Origin: Nocardia thailandica NBRC 100428
GTDB taxonomy: Bacteria > Actinomycetota > Actinomycetes > Mycobacteriales > Mycobacteriaceae
Direction of reading: 5' to 3'
Assembly (NCBI RefSeq): GCF_000308795.1
Contig: NZ_BAGK01000106.1
Span: 1 to 64,000, forward strand
DNA: 64,000 nt
In this document: positions 7,815 through 17,246 of the stretch, in pieces
How positions within the stretch are numbered: the stretch's first letter is position 1
How the letters are laid out: each line of letters begins with the position of its first letter
The notes under the pieces: model-generated
Told to the model about the DNA's origin: nothing
Database searches by the model: none
The model's input: the letters and a program-made list of their open reading frames with translations, nothing else
Made by a program: the position numbers and the translations under genes

Positions 7815-9185
7815 ATGTCTGTGAAAACCGAAGCGTCGGACCGCGAGGTGCCGCGCTCCGTCCTGCACCGGGCCATCGGCGCGTCCGCGATCGGCAACGC
7901 GGTCGAGTGGTTCGACTACGGCGTCTACGCCTATCTCGCCACCCACATCGCCGCGGCGCTGTTCCCGGGCGGTGACGAGGGCGCCGGGGTGATCTACACC
8001 CTGCTCGGCTTCGCCGTGTCCTTCCTGATCCGCCCGATCGGCGGCATCATCTGGGGCCCGCTCGGCGACCGGATCGGCCGCCGCCGGGTGCTGGCCACGA
8101 CCATCGTGCTGATGGCGTCCTCGACGCTCGCGGTCGGCCTGATCCCCAGCTACGAGACCATCGGCATCGCCGCGCCGATCCTGCTCTACGTGTTGCGCAT
8201 GGTGCAGGGGCTCTCGGCGGGTGGCGAGTACGGCGGGGCGGCGACCTTCATGGCCGAGTACGCCCCCGACCGCAGGCGCGGGTTCTACGGCAGCTTCCTC
8301 GAGGTCGGCACCATCACCGGGTTCACCCTCGGCAACGCCCTGGCGCTGCTGCTGGTCAACGTGCTCGACGATGCGACCATGCAGTCCTGGGGCTGGCGCC
8401 TGCCGTTCCTTGTCGCCGCACCGCTCGGCCTGATCGGCATGTACCTGCGCAGCCGGGTGCAGGACACCCCGGTGTTCCGCGAATGCGACGAGCAGGGCGA
8501 GACCGAGACCGCGGGCACGGTCTACCGCGACCTGCTGACCAAGTACCTGCGGCCGGTGCTGACACTGTTCGGCCTGGTCATCGCGCTCAACGTGGTCAAC
8601 TACACGCTGCTGAGCTACACCCCGACCTACCTGGGCAAGACGATCGGCATGACGGAGTCGGACGCGCTGCTGGTCCCGCTGTTCGGCCAGCTCGCGATCC
8701 TGGTGCTGCTGCCGTTCTTCGGGGCGCTCTCGGACCGGGTCGGCCGCAGGCCGCTGTGGCTGTTCTCGTGTCTGGCGCTGATGGTCGCCGTGGTGCCGGT
8801 CTACCAGCTCATCGGGACCTCGCTCACCGGCGCGATCGCGGGCTTCGCCATTCTCGGTGTGCTCTACGCGCCGCAGCTGGCGACCATCTCGGCGACCTTC
8901 CCGGCCATGTTCCCGACCATCGTCCGCTTCGCCGGTGTCGCGATCGGCTACAACGTCGCGACCTCGCTGTTCGGCGGCACGGCGCCGGCGATCAACGAGA
9001 GCGTCATCCAGGCGACCGGTAACACCCTGGTGCCCGCGTTCTACATGCTGGGCGCCTGCGCGGTCGGCGTCGTCGCGGCCTGCTTCCTGGTCGAGACCAA
9101 CGGGGTGTCCCTGCGCGGAACCAAGGTGCCGGGCACGCCCGCGGCGATCGCCGAACAGCGCGATCTCGGCCCCGCCCCCGCCTGA
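7815..9185 (+). CDS. MHS-family MFS transporter
   Basis: A major-facilitator protein of 456 aa with twelve predicted helices. The N-terminal signature GNAVEWFDYGVYAYLA and the loop GDRIGRRRVL place it in the metabolite:H+ symporter group (ProP, ShiA, KgtP relatives), which import osmolytes or small carboxylates. The substrate is not readable. ATG 7815 follows a good GAGGGGA ribosome binding site. A perfect palindrome 37 bp upstream suggests repressor control. The stop is 2 bp from that of the convergent SRPBCC gene. Confidence 0.9.
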   Translation: MSVKTEASDREVPRSVLHRAIGASAIGNAVEWFDYGVYAYLATHIAAALFPGGDEGAGVIYTLLGFAVSFLIRPIGGIIWGPLGDRIGRRRVLATTIVLMASSTLAVGLIPSYETIGIAAPILLYVLRMVQGLSAGGEYGGAATFMAEYAPDRRRGFYGSFLEVGTITGFTLGNALALLLVNVLDDATMQSWGWRLPFLVAAPLGLIGMYLRSRVQDTPVFRECDEQGETETAGTVYRDLLTKYLRPVLTLFGLVIALNVVNYTLLSYTPTYLGKTIGMTESDALLVPLFGQLAILVLLPFFGALSDRVGRRPLWLFSCLALMVAVVPVYQLIGTSLTGAIAGFAILGVLYAPQLATISATFPAMFPTIVRFAGVAIGYNVATSLFGGTAPAINESVIQATGNTLVPAFYMLGACAVGVVAACFLVETNGVSLRGTKVPGTPAAIAEQRDLGPAPA

Positions 9186-9187
9186 AC

Positions 9188-9658
9188 TCAGCCGCGTGCG
9201 TGGGCCTGCCGGGCCACGCACGCAGCCAGCCCGGCCAGGAACTCGTCGTTCGGCGCCGGGTCGGTGACCGCGTCGAGCAGGGTCCGTGGCACCGCGCCGG
9301 TGGTGGCCAGCGCGACGAGTACGGATCGGCTGACCGCGCAGCCCTCCGGGGTGTCGTCGAGGGTGAACATGACCGTGGTCGTCATGCCGAGCGCGCCGAG
9401 TTCGGCCGGGAGCACGGTGCGCGCGGTGACCGCCCAGCGGTCGGGTGGGCGGTCGCTGTAGCCACGCCAGTTCAGCTCGACCGGGTGCCCCGCGACCAGC
9501 ATCCGGGTGCGGCACAGCTCGCCGGCGACGGCCGCCGCGCCGACGGCGGTACACAGCGGGTGCAGCAGCCAGGTCCCGGGATCGGTGAGGGTGGCGTAGA
9601 CGCGCGCGCTCCGCGCGGGAAGCATCGCCCGGGACCGTGTCTGCAACAGTCTCGTCAT
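9188..9658 (-). CDS. SRPBCC (START-like) family protein
   Basis: A 156-aa protein beginning MTRLLQTRSRAMLPARSARVYAT, the pattern of a polyketide-cyclase/SRPBCC lipid-binding fold: a beta strand, a helix with a V-Y-x-x-L-T-D-P turn, then antiparallel strands. Such proteins bind hydrophobic ligands; no enzyme activity can be assigned. It stands alone, convergent with the MHS transporter. Confidence 0.65.
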   Translation of the reverse strand: MTRLLQTRSRAMLPARSARVYATLTDPGTWLLHPLCTAVGAAAVAGELCRTRMLVAGHPVELNWRGYSDRPPDRWAVTARTVLPAELGALGMTTTVMFTLDDTPEGCAVSRSVLVALATTGAVPRTLLDAVTDPAPNDEFLAGLAACVARQAHARG

Positions 9659-9797
9659 CGGCCCACCGTTCCCGCCGCGCCCCCCACAGGCCCCCGCTCA
9701 CCCCATGTCTACCACAGCGGAATGCCTTGGCCGCGTGGGTGATCGGAACCTGTGCCGGGTCACAATCGGAACCGGTGCGCGCCGGTGGTGACCCCGG

Positions 9798-10274
9798 TCA
9801 CCGCCGGGCGGCGTACTCCTCGAACACCGCGAGCGCGCCGGGCACCCCGACGGGGCCCGCGACCTCGATCGGCACGCCGGCCGATCCGGCCACTTCGGCG
9901 CAGGTCAGAGCGAACAGCGGCCCGTCCGGTGGCAGGATCGCGCCGAATTCGGCGGCGGACACGGCGAAGACGATGCGGGCCACGCCCGCCCACACCATCG
10001 CCGCGGCGCACATCGGGCAGGGCTCCCCGCTGGCGTAGACCGTCGACCCGGCCAGCCGCGCGATCTCGCCCGCCGCGGTCGCGGCGGCGACGGCGGCCAG
10101 TTCGGCGTGCCGGGTCGGGTCGCCGGTGGCGGCGACGGTGTTCTCGCCCTCGGCGACGACGGCACCGTCGGCGTCGACGACGACGGCGCCGAACGGGCGG
10201 TTACCCGCGTCGCCCGCCTGCCCGGCGAGTTCGACGGCACGGACGAGGTGGGTGCGGTCGGTGTCTGCGCTCAT
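9798..10274 (-). CDS. guanine/cytosine-type nucleobase deaminase (CDA fold)
   Basis: A zinc deaminase of 158 aa. The zinc and catalytic motifs are visible as HAE (in TRHAELAAV) and PCPMCAAA, the pattern shared by GuaD, TadA and related deaminases. It starts NRPFGAVVVDADG, typical of guanine or cytosine deaminases, and would convert a purine or pyrimidine base by hydrolytic deamination. It is the last gene of the Bmp-type ABC operon and overlaps the preceding gene by ATGA, supporting a role in using the imported nucleoside or base. A TadA-like tRNA role is less likely from this context. Confidence 0.85.
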   Translation of the reverse strand: MSADTDRTHLVRAVELAGQAGDAGNRPFGAVVVDADGAVVAEGENTVAATGDPTRHAELAAVAAATAAGEIARLAGSTVYASGEPCPMCAAAMVWAGVARIVFAVSAAEFGAILPPDGPLFALTCAEVAGSAGVPIEVAGPVGVPGALAVFEEYAARR

Positions 10275-11251
10275 CTGCTGAGGTCCACTTCCGTTCCGAG
10301 GCCCAGTGCGCGGGCCTTGTCGATGACGAGGCGGGCCGCGGCCAGATCCTGCAGGCCGATGCCCACCGAGTTGTACAGCGTGATGTCGTGCGGGGTGGTG
10401 CGTCCGGGCGCCCGCCCGGTGAGCACGTCGCCGAGTTCGACCCGCACGTCGCCGGTGGTGATGGCGCCCTCGGCGACGGCGAGGAGCGTGTCGCCGGATT
10501 CGGCCAGGGTAGTCGCCACCGAGTCGACGACGACACGCGCGCGCCGCATGGCCTCGCCGTCGACCTCGCGGTGGTCCGCGCGCGGGGGCGCCCCGACCGC
10601 GTTGACGTGCAGCCCGGGCGCGAACCAGGCCCCGTGCACGATCGGCGCGCGCGAGGGTGTCAGCGTGCACAGCACCTCGGCGCCCCGGGTGACCTCCTCC
10701 GGCGACCCCGCCTCGCGCACGGTCATCCCCAGCTCGGCCACGGCGGCGCGGTAGCGGTCGAGGGTGGTCGCCGTGCGCGACCAGACCAGGACGCGGTCCA
10801 GGCCCGTCACCGCGGCCAGCGCCCGGGTGTGTTCGACGGCGAGGGCGCCCGCGCCGACGAGCCCGAGGACCCGGCTGTCGGCGCGGGCCAGGTGCCGGGT
10901 GGCCACCGCGCTGGCTGCCGCGGTGCGGACCGCGGTGATGAGGCGGCCGTCCAGCAGCGCCTCGCATCCGCCGTCCTCGGCCGAGCCGACCAGGATCGCC
11001 GAGCGCTGCACGGGCAGGCCGTGCTCGTGGTTGGCGGGCCGGTCGGCGAGGAGCTTGACCGCCGCGGCGCGCGCGGACTCGGCGGCGGCCACCATCGGGA
11101 CGAAGGCGGCGGCGCCCGCGCGGACCGCCGGGGGCGCGGGCACGGCCGCCGCGCCGTCGGCCAGTTCGGCGTGGGCGCGGGCCACCGCCTCGTACACCTC
11201 GCCGCGGTCGAGCACGGCGCGGATGTCGGAGTGGGACAGGATCAGGGTCAT
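10271..11251 (-). CDS. ornithine cyclodeaminase/mu-crystallin family protein
   Basis: A 326-aa NAD(P)-dependent protein with a Rossmann motif (GLVGAGALAVEHTRAL near residue 130) and the family's C-terminal region LYNSVGIGLQDLAAA. Family members act as ornithine cyclodeaminases, alanine dehydrogenases, ketimine reductases or imine reductases. In this operon it may reduce or deaminate an amino or imino product of base catabolism, which is inference. It overlaps the deaminase by 4 bp and lies 24 bp after the permease gene. Confidence 0.88.
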   Translation of the reverse strand: MTLILSHSDIRAVLDRGEVYEAVARAHAELADGAAAVPAPPAVRAGAAAFVPMVAAAESARAAAVKLLADRPANHEHGLPVQRSAILVGSAEDGGCEALLDGRLITAVRTAAASAVATRHLARADSRVLGLVGAGALAVEHTRALAAVTGLDRVLVWSRTATTLDRYRAAVAELGMTVREAGSPEEVTRGAEVLCTLTPSRAPIVHGAWFAPGLHVNAVGAPPRADHREVDGEAMRRARVVVDSVATTLAESGDTLLAVAEGAITTGDVRVELGDVLTGRAPGRTTPHDITLYNSVGIGLQDLAAARLVIDKARALGLGTEVDLSR

Positions 11252-11275
11252 GTGGCTCCTTGTCGGGGGCGGCGC

Positions 11276-12202
11276 TCAGGCCGCGCGGTGGAAGGCCACC
11301 GTGAGGTCGCGGGGCGCGCGGCTGCGGCCGACGAGCCCGCTGACCGCGACGATCGCGAGGAGATAGGGCAGCATCACCAGCAGCGCGAACGGCACGGTGA
11401 CGCCGAGGGCGGGCAGCGCGAACTGCAGCGCCTGGGCCAGCCCGAAGAACACCGAGGCCCACAGCACGCCGAGGGCGCGCCAGCGGCCCGCGATGACCGC
11501 GACCACCGCGAGATAGCCGATGCCTCCGGTCATGTTGTCGCTGAACGCGTGGACCTCCGAGAGCGCGAGCTGCGCGCCGCCCAGCCCCGCCGCGCCCGCG
11601 GCCACGAGGACCCCTGTGTAGCGGGCGGCGCGGACGGGCAGCCCGGTTCGGTCGGCGGCCACGGCGTCCTCGCCGACGGCGTCGAGCACGAGCCCGGCCT
11701 TGGTGCGGCGCGAGCAGGCGAGACCGAGCACCGCCACCACGGCCAGGCACAGGTAACCCAGCGGCGTCTGCGCGAACAGCGCGGGCCCCAGCACCGGGAC
11801 GCGGTGCAGCAGCGGCACGTCCCAGGTGGCGAAGCCGGGCACGGCGTGGCCCCGGCCGTCGGCCAGCAGCAGGCGGGCGCCGTAGGTGGTGGCGCCCAGC
11901 GCCAGCGCGTTGCTCGCGATGCCGACGACGATCTGGTCCGCGCGCAGGGCGATGCTCCAGATCGATTGCAGCGCACCGAAGACCAGCGCGGCCAGCACGG
12001 CGGCCACGGTGCCGAGGACCGGGGAGCCGGTGCTCACCGCGCCGAGCACGCCGGCGAAGGCGCCGGTGAGCATCATGGCCTCGAGGCTCAGGTTGAGCAC
12101 GCCCGCCCGCTCGGAGACCAGCTCACCGCTCGCGGCGACCAGGATCGGCACGGTGAACCCGATGCCGCTGGCGGTGATGTCGGTGACATTGTCGAGGTTC
12201 AT
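11276..12202 (-). CDS. ABC transporter permease (nucleoside-type, second subunit)
   Basis: A membrane protein of 308 aa with eight to ten hydrophobic helices and the BPD_transp_2 pattern (GELVSERAGVLNLSLEAMMLTG near the N terminus, GGIGYLAVVAVIAGRW near residue 240). It is the smaller of two permeases in a guanosine/purine-nucleoside uptake type (NupPQ/YufQ) ABC system. The ATG at 12202 overlaps the stop of the preceding permease gene by one base, so the pair is translationally coupled. Confidence 0.9.
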   Translation of the reverse strand: MNLDNVTDITASGIGFTVPILVAASGELVSERAGVLNLSLEAMMLTGAFAGVLGAVSTGSPVLGTVAAVLAALVFGALQSIWSIALRADQIVVGIASNALALGATTYGARLLLADGRGHAVPGFATWDVPLLHRVPVLGPALFAQTPLGYLCLAVVAVLGLACSRRTKAGLVLDAVGEDAVAADRTGLPVRAARYTGVLVAAGAAGLGGAQLALSEVHAFSDNMTGGIGYLAVVAVIAGRWRALGVLWASVFFGLAQALQFALPALGVTVPFALLVMLPYLLAIVAVSGLVGRSRAPRDLTVAFHRAA

Positions 12203-13290
12203 CACGCGGCTCCCGCGGGGACGGATTCGGGGCCGGCCGGAGCCGGCGGGGGCGGGGCGGGTTTCGGGGCGCGCGGGCGGGTCGTCCAGAACGCGGCGCC
12301 GGCGATGAGGACGATGAGCAGCGACTCCACCACCGACACCGTCGAGGCGGGCACGCCCGCGGCCAGCTGGAGGTTGATGCCGCCGGAGACGAGGAATCCC
12401 AGCAGCAGCGACACGGCCGCGACCGCGGTCATCGACCCGCGCGCGAGCAGCCCGACCACCAGCCCGGAGAAGCCGAATCCGGAGGAGAAGCCCTCCGCCA
12501 GCACGAACGGCGCGGTGCCGACCAGCAACCCGCCCGCGAGCCCGGACAGCGCCCCGGCGGCCGACAGGCTCAGGAAACGCAGCCGGTCCACCGGCAGCCC
12601 GAGCCGGGCGGCGGCGTCGGCGTTGCGGCCCACCGCGTCGAGGCGGACCCCGGTGACGCTGCGCCGCAACAGGATCGCCACCGCGACGGCGACACCGAGG
12701 GCCAGCCACACCGCGACGGTGGCCGGTGAGCGTTCGAGCCCGAGCAGCGGCAGGCGCGCGGCGGGCGTCAGCGGCGCGGACTGCGGCAGGGTCTCCGAGG
12801 AGGTGACCGGCTGGCGCAGCAGCGCGGGCTCGTGCACCACCAGCAGCACCAGGGCCGCGCCGACGAAGTTCAGCAGCAGCGTGGTGATGATCTCGCTCGT
12901 GCCGCGGCGCACCCGCAGCCAGGCCGCGATGCCCGCCCAGGCTCCGCCCGCCGCGGCGGCCGCGGCGAGGACCGCGGGCAGGGTGACGGCCGCGGGCGCG
13001 CCGGTGAGCGTGGTGCCGACCGCGGTGGCGGCGATGCCGCCCGCGCAGATCTGGCCCTCGCCACCGACATTGACCAGTCCCGCGCGGTGCGCGATGGTGA
13101 ACCCCGCCGCGACGAGCATGAGGGTGGCCGCGACGTTGAGCGAGGCGCCGACGGCGTAGTTCGTGCCGACCATGCCGTCCCACAGGGCGGTCACGGCGTC
13201 GGCCGGTGCCGCGCCCGCCAGCGCGGCCAGGATCAGCCCGATCGTCCCGGCGGTCAGCAGGGCCGCGAGGGCGGTGAGGAAGGCTCTCAT
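12202..13290 (-). CDS. ABC transporter permease (nucleoside-type, first subunit)
   Basis: A 362-aa polytopic permease of the same family as its downstream partner, with TIAHRAGLVNVGGEGQI (the E-G motif facing the ATPase) and a Pro/Ala-rich C-terminal tail. The start overlaps the ATPase stop (ATGA). It forms the channel with the second permease for the Bmp-type lipoprotein encoded upstream. Confidence 0.9.
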   Translation of the reverse strand: MRAFLTALAALLTAGTIGLILAALAGAAPADAVTALWDGMVGTNYAVGASLNVAATLMLVAAGFTIAHRAGLVNVGGEGQICAGGIAATAVGTTLTGAPAAVTLPAVLAAAAAAGGAWAGIAAWLRVRRGTSEIITTLLLNFVGAALVLLVVHEPALLRQPVTSSETLPQSAPLTPAARLPLLGLERSPATVAVWLALGVAVAVAILLRRSVTGVRLDAVGRNADAAARLGLPVDRLRFLSLSAAGALSGLAGGLLVGTAPFVLAEGFSSGFGFSGLVVGLLARGSMTAVAAVSLLLGFLVSGGINLQLAAGVPASTVSVVESLLIVLIAGAAFWTTRPRAPKPAPPPPAPAGPESVPAGAA

Positions 13291-14882
13291 GCCGCCACCC
13301 CCGTCATCAGCGCGCCGATCCGGTCGGCGGCGCCGGCGTCGGCGGTGGTCACCGGTCCGCGCAGGGTGCCGCGGTAGGCGACGAGGACGCGGTCGCACAG
13401 CGCCAGCAGTTCGGGCACCTCGCTGGAGACCACGAGCACCGCGCGGCCCTCGCGCGCGGCGGCCCGCAGGCGGGTGAGCACGAAATCGACGGCACCGATG
13501 TCGAGTCCGCGCGTCGGCTGCGCGGCGACCAGGCAGCGCAGCCCGGGCACCGAGAGCTCGCGGGCCAGCACCACCTTCTGCTGGTTGCCGCCCGAGAGCG
13601 ATCCCATCGGCGCCCACGGGCCCGCGGCGCGCACGTCGAAGCGCTCCAGTTCGGCCCGCGCGGCGCGCCCGAGCGCGGCGCGGTCGAGCAGGCCGAAGCG
13701 GCGGAACCGGGCGAGATCGCCGAGGAACAGGTTCTCCGCCACCGACATCCCGGCCACCATGCCGTCGCGGTGCCGGTCCTCGGGGACCACGCCGAGCCCC
13801 AGCGCGGTGCGCGCCGCCGGGGTGGCGGTGGTGATGTCGGCGCCCGCGAGGCGCACCGTGCCGCCCTCGGGCCGGGCGCCGCCGGCGAGCAGGGTCACCA
13901 GCTCGCTCTGCCCGTTCCCCTCGACGCCGGCGATCCCGACGATCTCGCCCGCGAACACCCGCAGGTCCGCCGCGTCCAGGGCGACGGCGCCGTCGGGCCG
14001 GGTGGCCCGGAGCCCCGTGACGTCCAGGATCGGGACCCGGTCGCCGCTCTGGGCGGACGTGGCCGCCGGGTGGCCCGGTGCCGCATCCGATCCGGCATCG
14101 GACCCGGTGGGGGTCGCCACCTCGTCCAGTCCCAGCGTGGCGGCCACGCCCGGGGCGAGCAGGTCGACCCCGCGCCCCACCATGGCGGTGAGCAACGCGG
14201 GCACGCCGGTGCTCGACAGCGGCCCGCCGCCGGACACCGTCCCGTGCCGCAGCACGGTCGCCGCGTCGGCGACCCGGGCCACCTCGGCGAGCTTGTGGGT
14301 GACCAGCACGACCGCCTTGCCGTGGTCGGCCAGCAGGCGGCAGGTGGCGATCAGGGCATCGATCTCGGCGGGATCGAGCACGCCGGTCGGCTCGTCGAGC
14401 AGGATCAGGGAGGGATCCCCGAGCAGCGCCTTGACGATCTCGACCTTCTGCCGGGCGCCCACGGGCATCGCGGCGACCGTCCGGTCGGGTTCGATCCGCA
14501 GGCCGTAGCGGTCGGCGATCTCGGCGACACGGGCGCGCAACTCCGTGCGCCGCAGGCGGATTCCCGGCCGCGCCAGCAGCAGGTTCTCCTCGGCGGTCAT
14601 GGTGGTCACCAGGCTGAAGTGCTGATGGACCATCGCCACCCCGGCGGCCATGGCCGCGGCGGGGGAGCCGGGACGGTAGGGCGCGCCGGCCAGCCGCATG
14701 CTCCCGGCGCTCGGGGGCATCCCGCCGAACACCAGGTTGCACAGCGTGGACTTGCCCGCGCCGTTCTCGCCCAGGACGCAGTGCACGGTGCCGGGGTCGA
14801 CGCGCAGGTCGACATCACGCAGCGCGACGACCTCGCCGAACCGCTTCCCCAGCCCGCTCGTTTCCAGTGCGGGGGTAGGCAT
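13287..14882 (-). CDS. ABC transporter ATP-binding protein, two fused ATPase domains
   Basis: A 531-aa protein with two ABC domains. Domain 1 has Walker A GENGAGKST (from about residue 38), a degenerate signature (VGARQKVEI) and Walker B LILLDEPTGVLD. Domain 2 has a degenerate Walker A (GVEGNGQSEL), a normal LSGGNQQKV and a degenerate Walker B (CLVAAQPTRGLD). This split between domains is standard in the sugar/nucleoside (RbsA/NupO-like) group. It lies 6 bp after the lipoprotein gene and overlaps the first permease. Confidence 0.93.
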   Translation of the reverse strand: MPTPALETSGLGKRFGEVVALRDVDLRVDPGTVHCVLGENGAGKSTLCNLVFGGMPPSAGSMRLAGAPYRPGSPAAAMAAGVAMVHQHFSLVTTMTAEENLLLARPGIRLRRTELRARVAEIADRYGLRIEPDRTVAAMPVGARQKVEIVKALLGDPSLILLDEPTGVLDPAEIDALIATCRLLADHGKAVVLVTHKLAEVARVADAATVLRHGTVSGGGPLSSTGVPALLTAMVGRGVDLLAPGVAATLGLDEVATPTGSDAGSDAAPGHPAATSAQSGDRVPILDVTGLRATRPDGAVALDAADLRVFAGEIVGIAGVEGNGQSELVTLLAGGARPEGGTVRLAGADITTATPAARTALGLGVVPEDRHRDGMVAGMSVAENLFLGDLARFRRFGLLDRAALGRAARAELERFDVRAAGPWAPMGSLSGGNQQKVVLARELSVPGLRCLVAAQPTRGLDIGAVDFVLTRLRAAAREGRAVLVVSSEVPELLALCDRVLVAYRGTLRGPVTTADAGAADRIGALMTGVAA

Positions 14883-14888
14883 CGCGAC

Positions 14889-15881
14889 TCAGTAGGGCGC
14901 GACGGTGCCGGCGGCCAGGGCGGACTTCGCCCTGGACAGCGCGTCGGCGACGGCGGGATCCCGGCTGCACAGCACGAAGTCGGTGCCGTGGTTGGGCGAG
15001 GTCAGCCCGAACCGCACCGCGGCGGCCTGCCAGGTCCCGTCCAGTGCCGCGCGCACGGCGTATTCGACCTCGGCGCCGATGTCGGTGTGCACGTAACCGG
15101 CGTAGGCGGGGTCCGCGCAGTCGCCGGGGATCGGCCCGCCGACCATGGCGCCGCCGGCCTGGGTGGCGGCCTGCTGCATGCCCGCCTTGCCGAGATTGAC
15201 GATCTGGCCGAGCACCCCGGCGCCGGCGCCGTAGTCGGCCAGCGCGGCCTGCTTGGCCTTGGCCGGGTCGTTGAAGTCGCCCAGATACTGGGGCGTCAGC
15301 ACGGTGACGTCCGGTTTCGCGAAGCGGGCCCCGTTGCCGAATGCCTTGGCGGCGTTGACGATCGCGGGCAGTTCGACCCCGCCGACGAAGGCGACCGCCT
15401 TGCCGCCCGCGGCCGACGCGGCGACCGCGCCGCTGAGGAATTCCGCCTCGGCCTGCTGCGGGTCGTAGTAGGCGAGGTTGGCCAGCGGCACCGCGTCGGC
15501 AGGGCCGCCGATCTCGACGAACTTCACGTGCGGGAACTGCGGGGCGACCGTGCGCACGTCGGCGTCGGTCTGGCCGCCGAGGGAGATGACCAGGTCGTTG
15601 GTGGAGGCGAAGCGGACCAGTGCCTGCTGGTAGTCGGCCGCCGCGACCTGCTCGACCTTGCTGAGTTCCACCTTGTCGCCGAGGGTCTGGGCCACCCGCT
15701 GGTAGCCGAGGTAGCCCGACTGCATGAACCCGGTGTCCGACAGCGATCCCGGGAAGAACACGCCGACCCTGAGCGCGCCGCCGCCCGGGCCGCTGTCGGA
15801 GGATCCGCAACCGGCCAGCAGGGCGGTGGCGGCGATGACGCTGGTGCCGACGGCGGCGACGCGCCGGAGGGTGATGTTCAC
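14889..15881 (-). CDS. Bmp-type substrate-binding lipoprotein
   Basis: A 330-aa lipoprotein with lipobox LLAGC (Cys25), then the Bmp/PnrA fold (VGVFFPGSLSDTGFMQSG). PnrA/NupN-type proteins bind purine nucleosides. It is the first gene of a six-gene operon (binding protein, ATPase, two permeases, cyclodeaminase-like protein, deaminase). A palindrome 29 bp upstream and the divergent GntR gene suggest regulated expression. The ligand is inferred from family and from the deaminase in the operon. Confidence 0.92.
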   Translation of the reverse strand: MNITLRRVAAVGTSVIAATALLAGCGSSDSGPGGGALRVGVFFPGSLSDTGFMQSGYLGYQRVAQTLGDKVELSKVEQVAAADYQQALVRFASTNDLVISLGGQTDADVRTVAPQFPHVKFVEIGGPADAVPLANLAYYDPQQAEAEFLSGAVAASAAGGKAVAFVGGVELPAIVNAAKAFGNGARFAKPDVTVLTPQYLGDFNDPAKAKQAALADYGAGAGVLGQIVNLGKAGMQQAATQAGGAMVGGPIPGDCADPAYAGYVHTDIGAEVEYAVRAALDGTWQAAAVRFGLTSPNHGTDFVLCSRDPAVADALSRAKSALAAGTVAPY

Positions 15882-15909
15882 GGTTGCTCCTCGATCCCAC
15901 GAACCGCAT

Positions 15910-15927
15910 TTAGCGGTATACCGTTAA
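15910..15927. promoter_or_regulatory. GntR/FCD-type operator palindrome
   Basis: TTAgCGGTATACCGtTAA is an 18-bp inverted repeat with one mismatched pair, centred on GTATAC, the core common in operators of FadR/FCD-subfamily GntR regulators. It sits 29 bp upstream of the Bmp lipoprotein start, in the interval shared with the divergent GntR gene, so it is the likely binding site for that regulator. Confidence 0.7.
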
Positions 15928-16036
15928 GGGAAGAGCGTGCGGGCAGGCTGTGACGGCGGGATTACCGATTCGTAAGAAACGTGATCGATCAGACGTCGCT
16001 ACCGTGGAGGGTCATCGCATGCTGGAGAGGGGAAGC

Positions 16037-16759
16037 GTGAACGCCGAGACCGACCTGCCCAGGCAGTCCCTGCGCGACCGGGCGTGCGCCGAATTGCGGG
16101 AGCGCATCGTGGGACTCGACCTGTTGCCCGGCCGGCGCCTCGTCGAGCGCGATCTGGCCGCGGAACTGGAGATCTCGCGCATCCCGCTGCGCGAGGCGCT
16201 GCAACTGCTCGCCGCCGAAGGACTGGTGGTGATCGTCCCGCGTCAGGGCGCGATCGTGGCACCGTTCACCACCGCCGACGTCCGCGACCTGTTCGACGTC
16301 CGCGAAAGCCTCGAGGTGCTGGCGGCCCGCCTGGCCGCCGAACGCGCGGGCCCCGCCGAACTCGCCGCCCTGCGCGCGCAACTGGACGCCGCCCGCGCCG
16401 CCACCGCCCGCCGCGATCAGGCCGCGATCGCCGCCGCCAACGCCGGCTTCCACGCCGTCATCGTCGACATCTGCGGCAACCCGCTGCTGCAATCGATGCT
16501 GCGCCCGCTGGAATCCCGTGTCCGCTGGCTCTTCCACCTGACCAAGGAACGCGACCCCGGCGAGCAGTGCGCCGAACACGAGGACCTCTACGCCGCCATC
16601 GCCGCGGGCGACGCCGACGCGGCCGCCCACATCGCCTTCCACCACGTGGCGTCGGGCCGCGAGCCGAGCCTGGCACTGGCCCAGCACTGGTCGCTGCCCG
16701 AGACCGACCCCGTCACCGCCACCCGCACCCGCCGCCGAGGCACCCGCGCGCGCGAGTGA
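16037..16759 (+). CDS. GntR-family (FCD) transcriptional regulator
   Basis: A 240-aa regulator: winged HTH at residues about 10-75 (LRERIVGLDLLPGRRLVERDLAAELEIS in two parts, then IPLREALQLLAAEGLV) and an all-helical FCD ligand domain with metal-binding-type histidines (AGFHAVIV, AHIAFHHV). The GTG at 16037 is chosen because a strong GAGAGGGG site lies just upstream; ATG 16019 would skip it. It is divergent from the Bmp ABC operon and very likely represses it through the GTATAC palindrome, with a nucleoside-derived or carboxylate effector. Confidence 0.9.
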   Translation: MNAETDLPRQSLRDRACAELRERIVGLDLLPGRRLVERDLAAELEISRIPLREALQLLAAEGLVVIVPRQGAIVAPFTTADVRDLFDVRESLEVLAARLAAERAGPAELAALRAQLDAARAATARRDQAAIAAANAGFHAVIVDICGNPLLQSMLRPLESRVRWLFHLTKERDPGEQCAEHEDLYAAIAAGDADAAAHIAFHHVASGREPSLALAQHWSLPETDPVTATRTRRRGTRARE

Positions 16760-16782
16760 AGGGGAGTCCGGTGCGGCTCCGG

Positions 16783-17022
16783 CTAGGCGGCATCGTGGCG
16801 GCGCTCGTCGTCGACGACGGCGCGGACCTCGGCGATGAGCCGGGTGATCAGCGGCTGGGGTGCGTGGTCGGCCCAGACGACGGCCAGGTCGAAGGGTTCG
16901 CCGTCGGTGAGCGGGACCCAGCGCAGGTCGCCGACGGGCATCGCGGCGCCGAGCGGCCGGGGCGCGATCCAGACACCGCGGTTACGGCCGACCTCGAGCA
17001 GGCAGTCCTCGACGGTGGGCAC
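16783..17022 (-). pseudogene. C-terminal remnant of a LysR regulator
   Basis: A 79-aa frame (VEDCLLEVGRNRGVWIAP…, PLTDGEPFDLAVVWADH) resembles the end of a LysR effector-binding domain. No HTH-encoding sequence is found upstream in any frame, so the gene appears to have lost its 5' two-thirds. It could be a short independent protein, but the resemblance to a LysR tail is better. Confidence 0.45.
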
Positions 17023-17246
17023 GACCGGGCCACTACGGCCGCGCGACCATCGGCCTCGGTTCGACCGACCAGGACCCTCACCGTCGAAGCGGTGACAGGC
17101 CGACCCCTCGGACCTCTCGCCGATGGGCGGTGGCCCACGCGGACGAGTTCCGCTGACCCCGGCGTGTCACGCGAGGCCCTCGGGAGTCGCACGGCGCAGT
17201 AGCCTGATCACCACCTGCACGGTCCGACGTCGAAGGAGTCGCACGA

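Noticed and set aside
9752..13159. Very long plus-strand frame across the ABC operon
   Set aside because: Antisense to four clear genes with Arg/Ala/Gly-rich, domain-free sequence.
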